DNA of 64,000 nt from Buttiauxella sp965119215 (GCA_965119215.1 CBCPKK010000023.1:58636-122635); one strand, 5' to 3'; positions 42,392 to 52,348 are shown, counted from the first letter of the stretch. Made by a program: numbers and translations. Notes: a model not told the origin generated them from the letters alone.

Positions 42392-44629
42392 ATGTATCTG
42401 GCAAGCTGGTATAGCAAAAATAAAAACAAATGGTGGGCACTTCCTTTGGTGCTGCCGAGCCTGCTGCTTCCTGTTGCTGCATGGTGTAACGCGAATACCG
42501 TGATAGACGGAGCGCGTGTTTTCCTCGTCTATATGCCACTAGGTTTAATGACGGCATTTATGCTGGTTTTCGGCTGGGCAGCCCTGCCGGGAATTATTCT
42601 CGCGCTATTAGTCCGTTATATCCCCTTGAAAGGCGAAATGACCGCAATGCTGGCGGTTATTCACTTCCTGCTCCCCATGATGATCAGTTGGGGCGGTTAC
42701 CGTATTTTCGTTCCCCGACGCAGTTCGGTGATGTTCGGGGTCATTAAACTTACCTCGCAACGTATGCTGTGGCTGGTTCTGGTTAATTCTATGATATTCC
42801 TGGTTATCTACCAGGTGGGGATCTTTTTCGGCTGGTATGACGGTGTTAGCAATACTGTCGCGGAAAATCCGTTACACACGGGGACATTAATTAATTTTCA
42901 GGCGGTGCTGGTCGGTTGTTTAACGGGAATGCCTTTTTTCTATTGCGTCATTCGCATGCTCCGTAACCCACGTTTTGTTTTCTCGTTCTGGTCGCGGATG
43001 AAAGCGCAGATGCAATCTGGCGTGACGAAAAGCGAGATTGCACTATGGGCAGCTATTGTTGCCATTCTGGTTAGTTTACTGCTCATCCCAATTAGTGATT
43101 TCAGCTCCATCTTCACTACGGATTACACGCTAACGCTGATCCTGCCGTTAATGCTGTGGGGTGCGATGCGCTTTGGTTTTCTGTTTATCACCACCACCTG
43201 GACGGTGATATTAATTATCCTGTGTAACGGATTTCATAACTATTTGCCGCAGTACATGGGCTTCGAGCTTCATCTGGCAATAGCCTCGTCTTGTTACGCC
43301 GTATTTTCTATCACCATCTATTTGATGGCCGTGGTCACTACGCGCCAGCGTTTCTTGCATAGCAAAGCGCGCCGTGTAGCGTTTATCGACCCCATCGTAC
43401 AAATGCCAAACCTGCGGGCTCTTAACCGTGATTTATCCCGCTATCCGTCCTCGGCGCTAGCCTTTTTGCGTATCCCTGAACTGGAGTTATTGGGGCGTAA
43501 TTACGGGGTGCAGCTTCGTATTCAATACAAACAGCAGCTCAACGATTACCTTCAACCGATTTTGAACGCAGATGAAAAGGTTTATCACTTGTCGGGCCAT
43601 GAAGTGGCCGTGCGTTTAAATTATGAGTCTTATCATGAACGTATTGAATCACTCGACCAGCGTGTAAAACAGTTCCGCTTTATGTGGGACGGCATGCCGA
43701 TGCAGCCGCAAGTGGGCATCAGTTATTGCCATATACGCCAGCCCGTGAACCACATTTATTTCTTGTTAGGTGAGCTCAGTACGATGGCTGATTTGTCGCT
43801 GTCGACGTCAAAACCTGAAAGCTTGCAGCAGCAAGGGCCAAACCATGTGCAGAATGCGGTGCGAAATAAAGTCGCGATGATGAACCGTTTACAGATTGCC
43901 ATTGATTCAGGGAATTTCGTGTTGATGGCTCAGCGTATCGAAGGGATTCGTGGTGATACCTATCATGAAATTCTGCTGCGTATGAAAGGCGATAATGAAG
44001 ACGATAGCGTCTTTATTCCGGATGCGTTTTTACCCGTGGCACATGAATTTGGTTTGTCCTCGAAAATCGATAAATGGGTATTGGAAGCCACGCTAAAATT
44101 CATGGATAACCACCGCGAGCAGCTCCCCGGGAGCCGTTTCTCCATTAATCTGACTCCGGCGTCAGTGGGGCGATTACAGTTTGCAATCGAAGTGAAGCAG
44201 CTGCTGAAACACTACAATATCCAACCCTGGCAGCTTATTTTTGAAGTCACGGAAAGCAACTCATTAACCAACCTTGAGCAGGCCAATGCGACGCTGACGG
44301 CGCTGCAACATATGGGATGTCGGGTGGCTATTGACGATTTTGGTACGGGCTATGCCAGCTACGCGCGATTAAAAGACATTAGTGCGGATATACTGAAAAT
44401 TGACGGCAGCTTTATCCGCAATGTGCTGACCAGCAGTCTGGACTATCAGATTGTTGAATCTATCTGCAAATTAGCGCGGATGAAAAAGATGCTGCTGGTT
44501 GCCGAGTATGTAGAAACTGATGCAGTCAAAGCCGCAGTACAGAGCCTGGGGATTGATTACATTCAAGGGTATTTGGTTGGACGCCCGCAGCTGCTTGAAA
44601 CGCTACTCGAACCCGGACGTGTTGCATAA
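42392..44629 (+). CDS. pdeF: Cyclic-di-GMP phosphodiesterase PdeF (YfgF)
   Basis: A 745-residue membrane protein with a MASE1-type sensory region of about eight helices (15-330), a degenerate GGDEF domain (SGHEVAVRL in place of GGDEF) and a C-terminal EAL domain. EAL hallmarks are HEILLRM (as in E. coli YfgF), INLTPASV, FEVTESN, DDFGTGYASYARL, LKIDGSFI and AEYVE. It hydrolyses c-di-GMP to pGpG; the E. coli enzyme acts mainly under anaerobiosis and affects the cell surface. An upstream FNR box fits. Confidence 0.94.
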   Translation: MYLASWYSKNKNKWWALPLVLPSLLLPVAAWCNANTVIDGARVFLVYMPLGLMTAFMLVFGWAALPGIILALLVRYIPLKGEMTAMLAVIHFLLPMMISWGGYRIFVPRRSSVMFGVIKLTSQRMLWLVLVNSMIFLVIYQVGIFFGWYDGVSNTVAENPLHTGTLINFQAVLVGCLTGMPFFYCVIRMLRNPRFVFSFWSRMKAQMQSGVTKSEIALWAAIVAILVSLLLIPISDFSSIFTTDYTLTLILPLMLWGAMRFGFLFITTTWTVILIILCNGFHNYLPQYMGFELHLAIASSCYAVFSITIYLMAVVTTRQRFLHSKARRVAFIDPIVQMPNLRALNRDLSRYPSSALAFLRIPELELLGRNYGVQLRIQYKQQLNDYLQPILNADEKVYHLSGHEVAVRLNYESYHERIESLDQRVKQFRFMWDGMPMQPQVGISYCHIRQPVNHIYFLLGELSTMADLSLSTSKPESLQQQGPNHVQNAVRNKVAMMNRLQIAIDSGNFVLMAQRIEGIRGDTYHEILLRMKGDNEDDSVFIPDAFLPVAHEFGLSSKIDKWVLEATLKFMDNHREQLPGSRFSINLTPASVGRLQFAIEVKQLLKHYNIQPWQLIFEVTESNSLTNLEQANATLTALQHMGCRVAIDDFGTGYASYARLKDISADILKIDGSFIRNVLTSSLDYQIVESICKLARMKKMLLVAEYVETDAVKAAVQSLGIDYIQGYLVGRPQLLETLLEPGRVA

Positions 44630-44633
44630 ATAA

Positions 44634-44659
44634 ACTAAACGCCCCGAGGGGCGTTTAGT
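44634..44659. terminator. Bidirectional terminator between pdeF and ppx
   Basis: ACTAAACGCCCC and GGGGCGTTTAGT are 12-bp inverted arms separated by two bases, with A/T-rich flanks on both sides, placed between two convergent genes. Confidence 0.75.
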
Positions 44660-44670
44660 CGTATTAACCG

Positions 44671-46212
44671 TCAAGCTGCAACGTTCGGGCTGGCTTCTTC
44701 TTCAATCTCAAGCCGCCAGCCAGACGTGTTATCCCAATATTGCTGTTCACGTTCTAAATCCAGCAATACCAGCGTGTTCTGGCTAAACCAGTCATGCGGG
44801 AAACGCAGCGTCCAGTGGTTTTCTTCTGTTTCCAGAACCAGTGTTGGTGGCGTTGTTGTCGCCTGGCGCTGGTTATTGAGTAACACGGCCAAACGCAGAA
44901 TTTGAATTAACGGCAAAAACTGCTTTTTCTTAAATAACGTAAATCGCGGCAGGTCATCAACTTTTATCGCTTTGCGGTGATAGCGCACAAGCGAAGCCAT
45001 AAGCGTCTGCTGTTCCTGATTAAAGCCCGGCAGGTTGCTGTGTTGCAGAATATAAGCCGAGTGGCGATGTAGCCCACTGTGATTAATATTCAGCCCCACC
45101 TCATGCAACATGGCAGACCATTTCAGTAATGCCGCCATTTGCGGATTAGCCAACTTTGGGTTTTGTTCTTCCCACTGTTGATAAATATGCTCGGTGGTTA
45201 CCAGCACACGTTTAGCCTGATCGCTGTCTATATGGTACTGGTTTGCCAGGCTTTGCGCGGTACGAATACGAATATCCTGATGGCGGAAACGGCCTTCCAT
45301 TTCATACAACACGCCTTCGCGTAGTGCCCCGTCAGACAGGCGCAGTTCGCGAATCGCCAGTGAGTCAAACACGCCACAAAGAATCGCAAGCCCAGGCACA
45401 AACACGGCTTTACGCTCTTCGGATAAACCCGGCAGGCTCATTGAGCTGAAGCTCTTATGCTTCAGGACTTCATCGCGCAGCATTTCCAGGCGTTCAGGCG
45501 TAATAATCCCGTCTTTTTCACCCATATGAACCAGCACTTCATGAGCCGCTTTGATGGTGCCAGATGCACCCATTGCCACATTCCAGCCTTGCAAGCGGTA
45601 CTGCCAGGAGAGATTTTCCAGTTTTTGCACCGCAGCAAGCCGCGCACGCTTGAAGTTTTCTGGCGTAATCATCCCTTTTGGGAAAAAGTTTTGCGCGAAG
45701 CTGACACAACCCATACGGCGACTTTCGACCAGCATCGGCTCGAAATCCTCGCCAATCACCAGCTCGGTTGAGCCGCCACCGATATCAATAACCAGCTTGC
45801 GGCCTTTTTCAGGTTGGGTATGTTCCACCCCCATGAAAATCAGACGCGCTTCTTCGTTACCGGAAATAATTTCAATCGGGTAGGGGATAACCTGTTCGGC
45901 GCGTTTGAGAAACTCCTCGGCGTTGACGGCTTCTCGCAGGCTATGCGTGCCGACAATACAAACGTTATCCGCAGCGAACCCCTGAAGACGTTCCGCAAAT
46001 AACGCAAGGCACGACAGACCACGTTCTATCGCTTCTTCACTCAACTCGTTTTCGGCATTCAGGCCATCAGCCAAATGGACGCGTTGCTTCAGGCGCCCGA
46101 TGATTTGCATCGCGCCATCCACCACACGCGCAATCACCATGTGGAAACTGTTCGAGCCGAGATCGACCGCAGCAAACTCTTGCGGCCGGGGAGCATGTTT
46201 TTTTATCGGCAT
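44671..46212 (-). CDS. ppx: Exopolyphosphatase
   Basis: A 513-residue enzyme releasing phosphate from polyphosphate chains, and also acting on pppGpp. The actin-fold N-terminal domain shows AAVDLGSNSFHMVIARV and VIDIGGGSTELVIG, followed by a C-terminal HD-like helical domain (LHEVGLNINHSGLHRHSAY). MPIKKHAPRPQEF at 46212 matches the E. coli start; a longer upstream frame to 46299 overlaps ppk and is not used. It begins four bases after the ppk stop in one operon. Confidence 0.97.
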   Translation of the reverse strand: MPIKKHAPRPQEFAAVDLGSNSFHMVIARVVDGAMQIIGRLKQRVHLADGLNAENELSEEAIERGLSCLALFAERLQGFAADNVCIVGTHSLREAVNAEEFLKRAEQVIPYPIEIISGNEEARLIFMGVEHTQPEKGRKLVIDIGGGSTELVIGEDFEPMLVESRRMGCVSFAQNFFPKGMITPENFKRARLAAVQKLENLSWQYRLQGWNVAMGASGTIKAAHEVLVHMGEKDGIITPERLEMLRDEVLKHKSFSSMSLPGLSEERKAVFVPGLAILCGVFDSLAIRELRLSDGALREGVLYEMEGRFRHQDIRIRTAQSLANQYHIDSDQAKRVLVTTEHIYQQWEEQNPKLANPQMAALLKWSAMLHEVGLNINHSGLHRHSAYILQHSNLPGFNQEQQTLMASLVRYHRKAIKVDDLPRFTLFKKKQFLPLIQILRLAVLLNNQRQATTTPPTLVLETEENHWTLRFPHDWFSQNTLVLLDLEREQQYWDNTSGWRLEIEEEASPNVAA

Positions 46213-46216
46213 ATCG

Positions 46217-48277
46217 TTATTCAGGTTGTTCCAGAGATTTAATGTAATCGTAAATCGCCAGTTGCGAGCGCACCTTGCGGCGGTTACCGCGCGGCACATA
46301 GCGATTACTCAGTTCTTTGTCGATGTAGCGCGCTTTCACCGTATCACTGAACAGAATTTCAATGATATCCAGCACCCGCTGTTTCAGGCGCGGGTCGAGT
46401 ATGGCGACAGCCACCTCAATACGGTAATCAATGTTGCGCGTCATCCAGTCGGCAGAAGAGAGATACACTTTCTTATCGCCGCCGTTTTCAAACACATACA
46501 CACGGTCGTGTTCAAGATAGCGGTCAACAATGCTGATCACGCGGATGTTATCGCTGATACCTTCCAGATTAGGGATCAACGAGCACATCCCGCGCACCAG
46601 CAGATTCACTTTCACACCAGAGCTTGAAGCAGCATACAGCCGGTCTACCAGCCCTTTATCGACCAGGTTATTCAGTTTCAGAGTAATGCCAGACGGCACA
46701 CCGTTTTGCGCATTAGCAATTTCTTTATCAACCAAATCGTAAAGCAGGCGACGTGAGTTCTGTGGTGAAACCATCAGATGCTCGAACGTCACCGGGCGAT
46801 AAGGGTTTTCAATAAAGTTAAATACCCGGCGTACTTCATTGGTGATGCGTGCATCGCAGGTCAGCAACGAATAGTCGGTATAAAGACGCGCCGTTTTCTC
46901 GTTAAAGTTACCGGTGCCGATGTGGGCGTAACGCACCACGTCTTCACCTTCTTTGCGCGAAATCAGGAACAGCTTGGCGTGAATTTTCAAACCAGGTGCG
47001 GAGAAAATAACGTGTACGCCCGCTTCCGTCAGGCGCTTCGCCCAATGGATATTGGCTTCTTCGTCAAATCGCGCTTGCAGCTCAACCACCACAGTGACTT
47101 TTTTGCCGTTGTGCGCCGCGTGGATCATCGACTCGATAATGCGCGAGTCTTTCGCCACACGGTAAATATTGATTTTGATCGCCAGCACGCTTGGGTCAAA
47201 CGAGGCCTGACGCAGCAATTCCAGCACGTGCTCAAAGGTGTGGTACGGATAGTAGAGCAGCACGTCACGATTACGTATGGCGTCAAAGCCGTTGCGGAAT
47301 TTGTCGAACCAGATATGGCGTAAACGCGGCAACGGTTTATTCACTAAATTAGCTTTACCGACATTCGGGAAGTTAATGAAGTCTTTGAAATTATGGTAGC
47401 GTCCGCCGGGTATGATGGAATCGTAATTGGTGATGGTCAGCTTATTACGCAGCATTTCTACCATTGTATCAGGCATATCACGCTGATACACAAAGCGTAC
47501 GGGTTCTGCTGTCAGGCGCTGTTTCAGGCTCGATGACATCAATTCCAGCAGGCTGGATTCCATTTCTGTTACCAGATCGTATTCTGCATCGCGGGTCATT
47601 TTCATTGAGTAGGCGTTCAACGCGTCGTAATCGAAGAAGCCTTTGAAAATGTCGTCCAGGCAATAACGCAGAATGTTGTCCAGCAGGATCATCGGCTTGC
47701 GGCGGCGTGGGGCTTCTGGCGGCAGGTTTACAAAGCGCGGCACTTTATCGGACGGGATTTCCAGCAACGCATAACGAGTTTCGTCACCGCGAATAATCTC
47801 TACCGCCAGATAGGTGTAATCGTCTTTAAGAAACTGTACCAGATCGGTGTCGTGATTAATCAGGATCGGTGTGATGTGCTGCCGCAAATAGTGTTTAAAG
47901 TAGTGGCGCAGCCAGTTTTGCTGATTCGGAGAGAGTTGGCGTTCGTTGATCAAGAAAATCTGATTACGTGCCATTTCCAGCAGCAGATCGTTATACAACC
48001 CGTCAAATTCTTGATCGGCTTTCAGTACCCGTGCCTGGATCTTATTGAGCAGATGGCGCGAATTGGGAGCAGTTCCTTGTTCTTCACTGATCAGAATACG
48101 CCGCTTTAGCTCGGCGAAACGGACCTTGTAAAATTCATCAAGGTTATTCGAATAGATGCCGAGAAAACGCATTCTCTCAATCAACGGATTAATTTTATCC
48201 GCTGCTTCCTGGAGCACACGTTCGTTAAAAGACAACCAGCTCAGTTCTTTTTCGATATACAACTTATCCTGACCCAT
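46217..48277 (-). CDS. ppk1: Polyphosphate kinase 1
   Basis: A 686-residue membrane-associated enzyme polymerising ATP gamma-phosphate into polyphosphate. Start MGQDKLYIEKELSWLSFN is chosen to match E. coli; an in-frame upstream start at 48328 is less likely. The catalytic histidine segments HAKLFLISRKE and RYAHIGTGNFNEKTARLYTD are intact. It is two residues shorter than E. coli Ppk: WFDKFRNGF here against WFDKAQFRNGF. It forms the ppk-ppx operon. Confidence 0.97.
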   Translation of the reverse strand: MGQDKLYIEKELSWLSFNERVLQEAADKINPLIERMRFLGIYSNNLDEFYKVRFAELKRRILISEEQGTAPNSRHLLNKIQARVLKADQEFDGLYNDLLLEMARNQIFLINERQLSPNQQNWLRHYFKHYLRQHITPILINHDTDLVQFLKDDYTYLAVEIIRGDETRYALLEIPSDKVPRFVNLPPEAPRRRKPMILLDNILRYCLDDIFKGFFDYDALNAYSMKMTRDAEYDLVTEMESSLLELMSSSLKQRLTAEPVRFVYQRDMPDTMVEMLRNKLTITNYDSIIPGGRYHNFKDFINFPNVGKANLVNKPLPRLRHIWFDKFRNGFDAIRNRDVLLYYPYHTFEHVLELLRQASFDPSVLAIKINIYRVAKDSRIIESMIHAAHNGKKVTVVVELQARFDEEANIHWAKRLTEAGVHVIFSAPGLKIHAKLFLISRKEGEDVVRYAHIGTGNFNEKTARLYTDYSLLTCDARITNEVRRVFNFIENPYRPVTFEHLMVSPQNSRRLLYDLVDKEIANAQNGVPSGITLKLNNLVDKGLVDRLYAASSSGVKVNLLVRGMCSLIPNLEGISDNIRVISIVDRYLEHDRVYVFENGGDKKVYLSSADWMTRNIDYRIEVAVAILDPRLKQRVLDIIEILFSDTVKARYIDKELSNRYVPRGNRRKVRSQLAIYDYIKSLEQPE

Positions 48278-48420
48278 TAGCCTCACACTCCGTTTTCGTG
48301 GACGTAAAAATGCCGTCACGTCTGTCATTATGGCGAGCTTTAGCGGGGAATGTCCAACGCTGCTCGTTAAGTATGATAAATCGCGATTTAGATAACGCAG
48401 GGTTGTAAGGGGGAGGCATT

Positions 48421-48443
48421 AAAAAAGGAGCCGAAGCTCCTTA
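48421..48443 (-). terminator. Terminator after purN
   Basis: On the minus strand AAGGAGC and GCTCCTT form a stem around TTCG, followed by TTTTAATG; a UUCG tetraloop makes it stable. It ends the purMN operon. Confidence 0.85.
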
Positions 48444-48446
48444 ATT

Positions 48447-49088
48447 TTACTCTTCGGCGGCATAACCTTGCGTGGGTAATTCTTTACCATCAAGCCAGGC
48501 GCTGTTGCCACGCATCTCAAGGCGGTCATCTATAAACCACGAGACGACTAACGGATAAATAGCGTGCTCCTGATGTTGTACGCGCGCGGTAATTTCGTCT
48601 TCGTCATCACCCTCAAATACCGGAATTTTGGCCTGTAAAATAACGGGCCCGCCATCAAGTTCATCTGTAACGAAATGAACCGATGTACCGTGTTCTTCAT
48701 CGCCGTTTTCGAGTACCTGGCGATGCGTATTCAGGCCAGGATATTTAGGTAACAAAGAAGGGTGAATATTGATAAGACGGCCAGAAAAGTGCGCGACAAA
48801 CTCAGGGCTAAGAATGCGCATGTAACCGGCGAGCACCACGAGATCCGGCGCGTAGGCGTCGATCTCCTGGATTAACTCACGATCGAAAGCGGCGCGGTCG
48901 GCGAACTGGCTGGCAGTTAACGCGTGAGCAGGGATACCCGCTTCGCGCGCGCGCTCAAGGCCGAAGGCATCGGCCTTATTACTAAACACAGCGCTCAGGG
49001 TGCCATTAATCTTTTTCAGCTTACAGGCATCAATAATCGCCTGAAGATTGCTTCCGTTACCGGAAATTAGCACCACAATGCGTTTCAT
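48447..49088 (-). CDS. purN: Phosphoribosylglycinamide formyltransferase 1
   Basis: A 213-residue enzyme transferring a formyl group from 10-formyl-THF to GAR in purine synthesis. The N-terminal ISGNGSNLQAIIDA, the catalytic NIHPSLLPKYPG with its histidine, and HFVTDELDGG are present. ATG 49088 overlaps the purM TGA by one base (TGATG), so translation is coupled; a GTG one codon upstream is possible but not favoured. Confidence 0.97.
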   Translation of the reverse strand: MKRIVVLISGNGSNLQAIIDACKLKKINGTLSAVFSNKADAFGLERAREAGIPAHALTASQFADRAAFDRELIQEIDAYAPDLVVLAGYMRILSPEFVAHFSGRLINIHPSLLPKYPGLNTHRQVLENGDEEHGTSVHFVTDELDGGPVILQAKIPVFEGDDEDEITARVQHQEHAIYPLVVSWFIDDRLEMRGNSAWLDGKELPTQGYAAEE

Positions 49089-50125
49089 CACTCAATAACC
49101 ACACGCTCAGAGGAATCAGAAGCTTTGATACTACCGATTTTCCAGGCGTTTTCACCTTTTGCAGTCAAAAACTCGACGGCTTTATCCGCTTGTGCCGCAG
49201 GCAGTGCGATAAGCATACCCACGCCGCAGTTAAAGGTGCGGTACATCTCGTGACGGCTGATATTCCCGGCTTGTTGCAGCCAGTTGAATACCGCAGGCCA
49301 TTGCCACGAAGACTCAGCGATCACCGCCTGAGTGTTGTCTGGCAGAACGCGTGGGATGTTTTCCCAGAAGCCGCCGCCGGTCAGGTGAGCAATCGCGTGA
49401 ACGTCTACTTGCCCAATCAATTCCAGAATCGATTTCACGTAGATGCGAGTCGGCTCCAGCAAATGATCTGCCAGTGGTTTGCCTTCCAGCTCGGTGGTCA
49501 GAGGGTCAGTCCCGCTAACTTCCAGAACTTTGCGTACCAAAGAGTAGCCGTTAGAGTGTGGGCCGCTGGAAGCCAGTGCAATCAGCACATCGCCATCGGT
49601 CACTTTAGAACCGTCAATAATCTCAGATTTTTCGACTACGCCAACGCAGAAGCCAGCCACGTCGTAATCTTCGCCGTGATACATCCCTGGCATTTCAGCT
49701 GTTTCGCCACCCACTAATGCGCAGCCTGATTGCAGACAACCTTCGGCGATACCAGTGATAACGCTTGCAGCGGTTTCCACTTCAAGTTTGCCGGTTGCGA
49801 AGTAATCGAGGAAAAACAGCGGCTCAGCGCCCTGTACAATCAGGTCGTTCACACACATGGCGACTAAATCGATGCCGATGGTGTCGTGACGTTTTAAATC
49901 CATGGCCAGACGTAGCTTAGTACCCACACCGTCAGTGCCGGAAACCAGAATGGGTTCACGATATTTCTGAGGTAACGCGCACAGCGCACCGAAACCGCCC
50001 AATCCACCCATGACTTCAGGGCGGCGGGTTTTTTTCACTACGCCTTTGATTTTATCGACCAGAGCGTTACCAGCATCAATATCAACACCGGCATCTTTAT
50101 AGCTGAGAGAGGTTTTGTCGGTCAC
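49088..50125 (-). CDS. purM: Phosphoribosylformylglycinamidine cyclo-ligase (AIR synthetase)
   Basis: A 345-residue ATP-dependent enzyme closing the imidazole ring (FGAM to AIR). Family motifs YKDAGVDIDAGNALV, VSGTDGVGTKLRLA, GGETAEMPGMY and LTGGGFWENIPR are intact. It is the first gene of purMN and carries a PurR box upstream. Confidence 0.98.
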   Translation of the reverse strand: MTDKTSLSYKDAGVDIDAGNALVDKIKGVVKKTRRPEVMGGLGGFGALCALPQKYREPILVSGTDGVGTKLRLAMDLKRHDTIGIDLVAMCVNDLIVQGAEPLFFLDYFATGKLEVETAASVITGIAEGCLQSGCALVGGETAEMPGMYHGEDYDVAGFCVGVVEKSEIIDGSKVTDGDVLIALASSGPHSNGYSLVRKVLEVSGTDPLTTELEGKPLADHLLEPTRIYVKSILELIGQVDVHAIAHLTGGGFWENIPRVLPDNTQAVIAESSWQWPAVFNWLQQAGNISRHEMYRTFNCGVGMLIALPAAQADKAVEFLTAKGENAWKIGSIKASDSSERVVIE

Positions 50126-50180
50126 TGCTAAGTCCCCGCGGATGGGTTAGTAATAAAAAACGCCGCAATTCTAACAGTGC

Positions 50181-50196
50181 AGGCAAACGTTTGCGA
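50181..50196 (-). promoter_or_regulatory. PurR box upstream of purMN
   Basis: AGGCAAACGTTTGCGA is a near-perfect match to the PurR operator (ACGCAAACGTTTGCGT), 55 bases upstream of the purM start in the purM-upp divergent region, as in E. coli. Confidence 0.85.
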
Positions 50197-50298
50197 GCCT
50201 CTTATTCAGCGGGATGTAATTATTGTTGATATATACTCAATCCAGTCTCGTTGATCTCGATCAATCTCAATACCTGTAGCACCACCGCAAAAAAGCGG

Positions 50299-50320
50299 TA
50301 TAATCCGGCGATTTTTTTTG
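50299..50320 (+). promoter_or_regulatory. upp promoter with UTP-sensitive GATTTTTTTTG initial region
   Basis: A consensus TATAAT at 50299-50304 is followed six bases later by GATTTTTTTTG (50310-50320). In E. coli the same initially transcribed sequence makes upp expression depend on UTP through reiterative transcription at the T-run. The conservation supports the same mechanism. Confidence 0.75.
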
Positions 50321-50350
50321 TGGTGGCCAACTATCTCGGGGAGAAAGAGT

Positions 50351-50977
50351 ATGAAGATCGTGGAAGTCAAACACCCACTCGTCAAACACAAGCTGGGCCT
50401 GATGCGTGAGAACGACATTAGCACCAAACGCTTTCGTGAACTCGCCTCAGAAGTTGGCAGCTTGCTGACTTACGAAGCCACGGCGGATCTGGAAACTGAA
50501 AAAGTCACTATCGAAGGCTGGAACGGCCCGGTAGAGATTGATCAGATCAAAGGTAAGAAGATTACTGTTGTGCCAATCCTGCGTGCCGGTCTGGGCATGA
50601 TGGAAGGCGTGCTGGAAAACGTACCAAGCGCACGTATCAGCGTAGTGGGTATCTATCGTAATGAAGAAACCCTGGAGCCAGTACCGTATTTCCAGAAACT
50701 GGTTTCAAACATCGAAGAACGTATGGCGCTGGTGGTTGACCCTATGCTGGCAACCGGTGGTTCTATGATTGCAACCATCGACCTGCTGAAAAACGCCGGT
50801 TGTACTAGCATCAAGGTGCTGGTTCTGGTGGCAGCACCGGAAGGTATCGCAGCGCTGGAAAAAGCGCACCCGGATGTAGAGCTGTTTACAGCTTCTATCG
50901 ATCAGGGCCTGAACGAGCACGGATACATTATTCCGGGACTCGGCGATGCCGGCGATAAGATATTTGGTACTAAATAA
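50351..50977 (+). CDS. upp: Uracil phosphoribosyltransferase
   Basis: A 208-residue salvage enzyme making UMP from uracil and PRPP. The PRPP-binding loop VDPMLATGGSMIATID and the uracil-binding C-terminus GYIIPGLGDAGDKIFGTK are intact. ATG 50351 follows a GGGGAGAAAG-type ribosome-binding site and matches the E. coli start. It forms an operon with uraA. Confidence 0.98.
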   Translation: MKIVEVKHPLVKHKLGLMRENDISTKRFRELASEVGSLLTYEATADLETEKVTIEGWNGPVEIDQIKGKKITVVPILRAGLGMMEGVLENVPSARISVVGIYRNEETLEPVPYFQKLVSNIEERMALVVDPMLATGGSMIATIDLLKNAGCTSIKVLVLVAAPEGIAALEKAHPDVELFTASIDQGLNEHGYIIPGLGDAGDKIFGTK

Positions 50978-50984
50978 TAAAATG

Positions 50985-51012
50985 AGCCGACTTCGATAGT
51001 CGGCTTTTTTTT
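50985..51012 (+). terminator. Terminator/attenuator between upp and uraA
   Basis: AGCCGACT and AGTCGGCT form an 8-bp stem followed by eight T residues. It lies inside the upp-uraA operon and so probably limits uraA expression. Confidence 0.85.
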
Positions 51013-51061
51013 GATTTGTTCGACCCGTTACTCCTAAAAAATAGACTCTGAGGAAAACAAC

Positions 51062-52348
51062 ATGACACGCCGCGCCATTGGGGTGAGTGAAAGACCACCC
51101 CTGTTGCAAACGATTCCGTTAAGTTTGCAACATCTGTTCGCCATGTTTGGTGCCACCGTTCTGGTGCCAATCCTGTTCCACATTAACCCGGCGACGGTGC
51201 TGTTGTTTAACGGGCTTGGGACACTGCTGTATCTCTTTATCTGTAAAGGTAAAATCCCGGCGTATCTGGGTTCCAGCTTTGCGTTTATTTCACCTGTGCT
51301 GCTGCTGTTGCCGCTGGGTTATGAAGTGGCGCTGGGCGGTTTTATCATGTGCGGCGTGCTGTTCTGTATTGTGGCGCTGATTGTGAAAAAAGCCGGTACA
51401 GGTTGGCTGGATGTGATGTTCCCACCAGCGGCAATGGGTGCGATTGTTGCTGTTATCGGGCTTGAGCTGGCGGGTGTCGCTGCGAATATGGCGGGTTTGT
51501 TGCCTGCTGACGGTACATCACCGGACTCAACGACTATTATCATTTCGCTGGTCACGCTGGGGGTTACGATCTTCGGTTCTGTCCTGTTCCGTGGTTTCCT
51601 GGCAATCATTCCGATTCTTATCGGTGTTCTGGCGGGTTATGCGCTTTCCTTCGCTATGGGCGTGGTTGATGTCACGCCAATTGTTGAAGCGCACTGGTTT
51701 GCCCTGCCAACCTTCTACACTCCGCGCTTTGAGTGGTTTGCCATCTTCACCATTCTGCCAGCGGCACTCGTGGTTATCGCCGAGCACGTTGGTCACCTGG
51801 TGGTAACAGCAAACATCGTGAAGAAAGATTTGCTTCGTGACCCAGGCCTGCATCGTTCGATGTTTGCGAATGGGATTTCGACTATCTTCTCCGGTTTCTT
51901 TGGCTCTACACCAAACACCACTTATGGTGAGAATATCGGCGTAATGGCGATTACCCGCGTTTATTCCACCTGGGTTATTGGCGGTGCAGCGATTCTGGCG
52001 ATTCTGCTTTCTTGCGTAGGTAAACTCGCAGCGGCAATTCAAATCATCCCGGTTCCGGTAATGGGCGGTGTTTCACTGCTGCTGTACGGCGTGATTGGCG
52101 CATCCGGTATTCGTGTGTTGATCGAATCGAAAGTGGATTACAGCAAAGCGCAAAACCTGATCCTGACCTCAGTTATCTTGATCATCGGTGTGAGTGGCGC
52201 GAAAGTGCACATTGGTGCGGCTGAGCTGAAAGGTATGGCGCTGGCGACCATCGTCGGTGTGGGGCTGAGCCTTATCTTCAAACTTATCAGTGTTCTGCGT
52301 CCAGAAGAAGAAGTGCTGGATGCTGAAGAAAGCGACGTAAAATCCTAG
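51062..52348 (+). CDS. uraA: Uracil:H+ symporter UraA
   Basis: A 428-residue NCS2/NAT transporter with 14 predicted membrane segments that imports uracil. Recognisable segments are the N-terminal PLSLQHLFAMFGATVLVPIL, AEHVGHLVVTANI in TM8 with the substrate-contact glutamate, and the NAT motif region FSGFFGSTPNTTYGENIGVM. The C-terminus is acidic and cytoplasmic. It is in operon with upp. Confidence 0.97.
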   Translation: MTRRAIGVSERPPLLQTIPLSLQHLFAMFGATVLVPILFHINPATVLLFNGLGTLLYLFICKGKIPAYLGSSFAFISPVLLLLPLGYEVALGGFIMCGVLFCIVALIVKKAGTGWLDVMFPPAAMGAIVAVIGLELAGVAANMAGLLPADGTSPDSTTIIISLVTLGVTIFGSVLFRGFLAIIPILIGVLAGYALSFAMGVVDVTPIVEAHWFALPTFYTPRFEWFAIFTILPAALVVIAEHVGHLVVTANIVKKDLLRDPGLHRSMFANGISTIFSGFFGSTPNTTYGENIGVMAITRVYSTWVIGGAAILAILLSCVGKLAAAIQIIPVPVMGGVSLLLYGVIGASGIRVLIESKVDYSKAQNLILTSVILIIGVSGAKVHIGAAELKGMALATIVGVGLSLIFKLISVLRPEEEVLDAEESDVKS

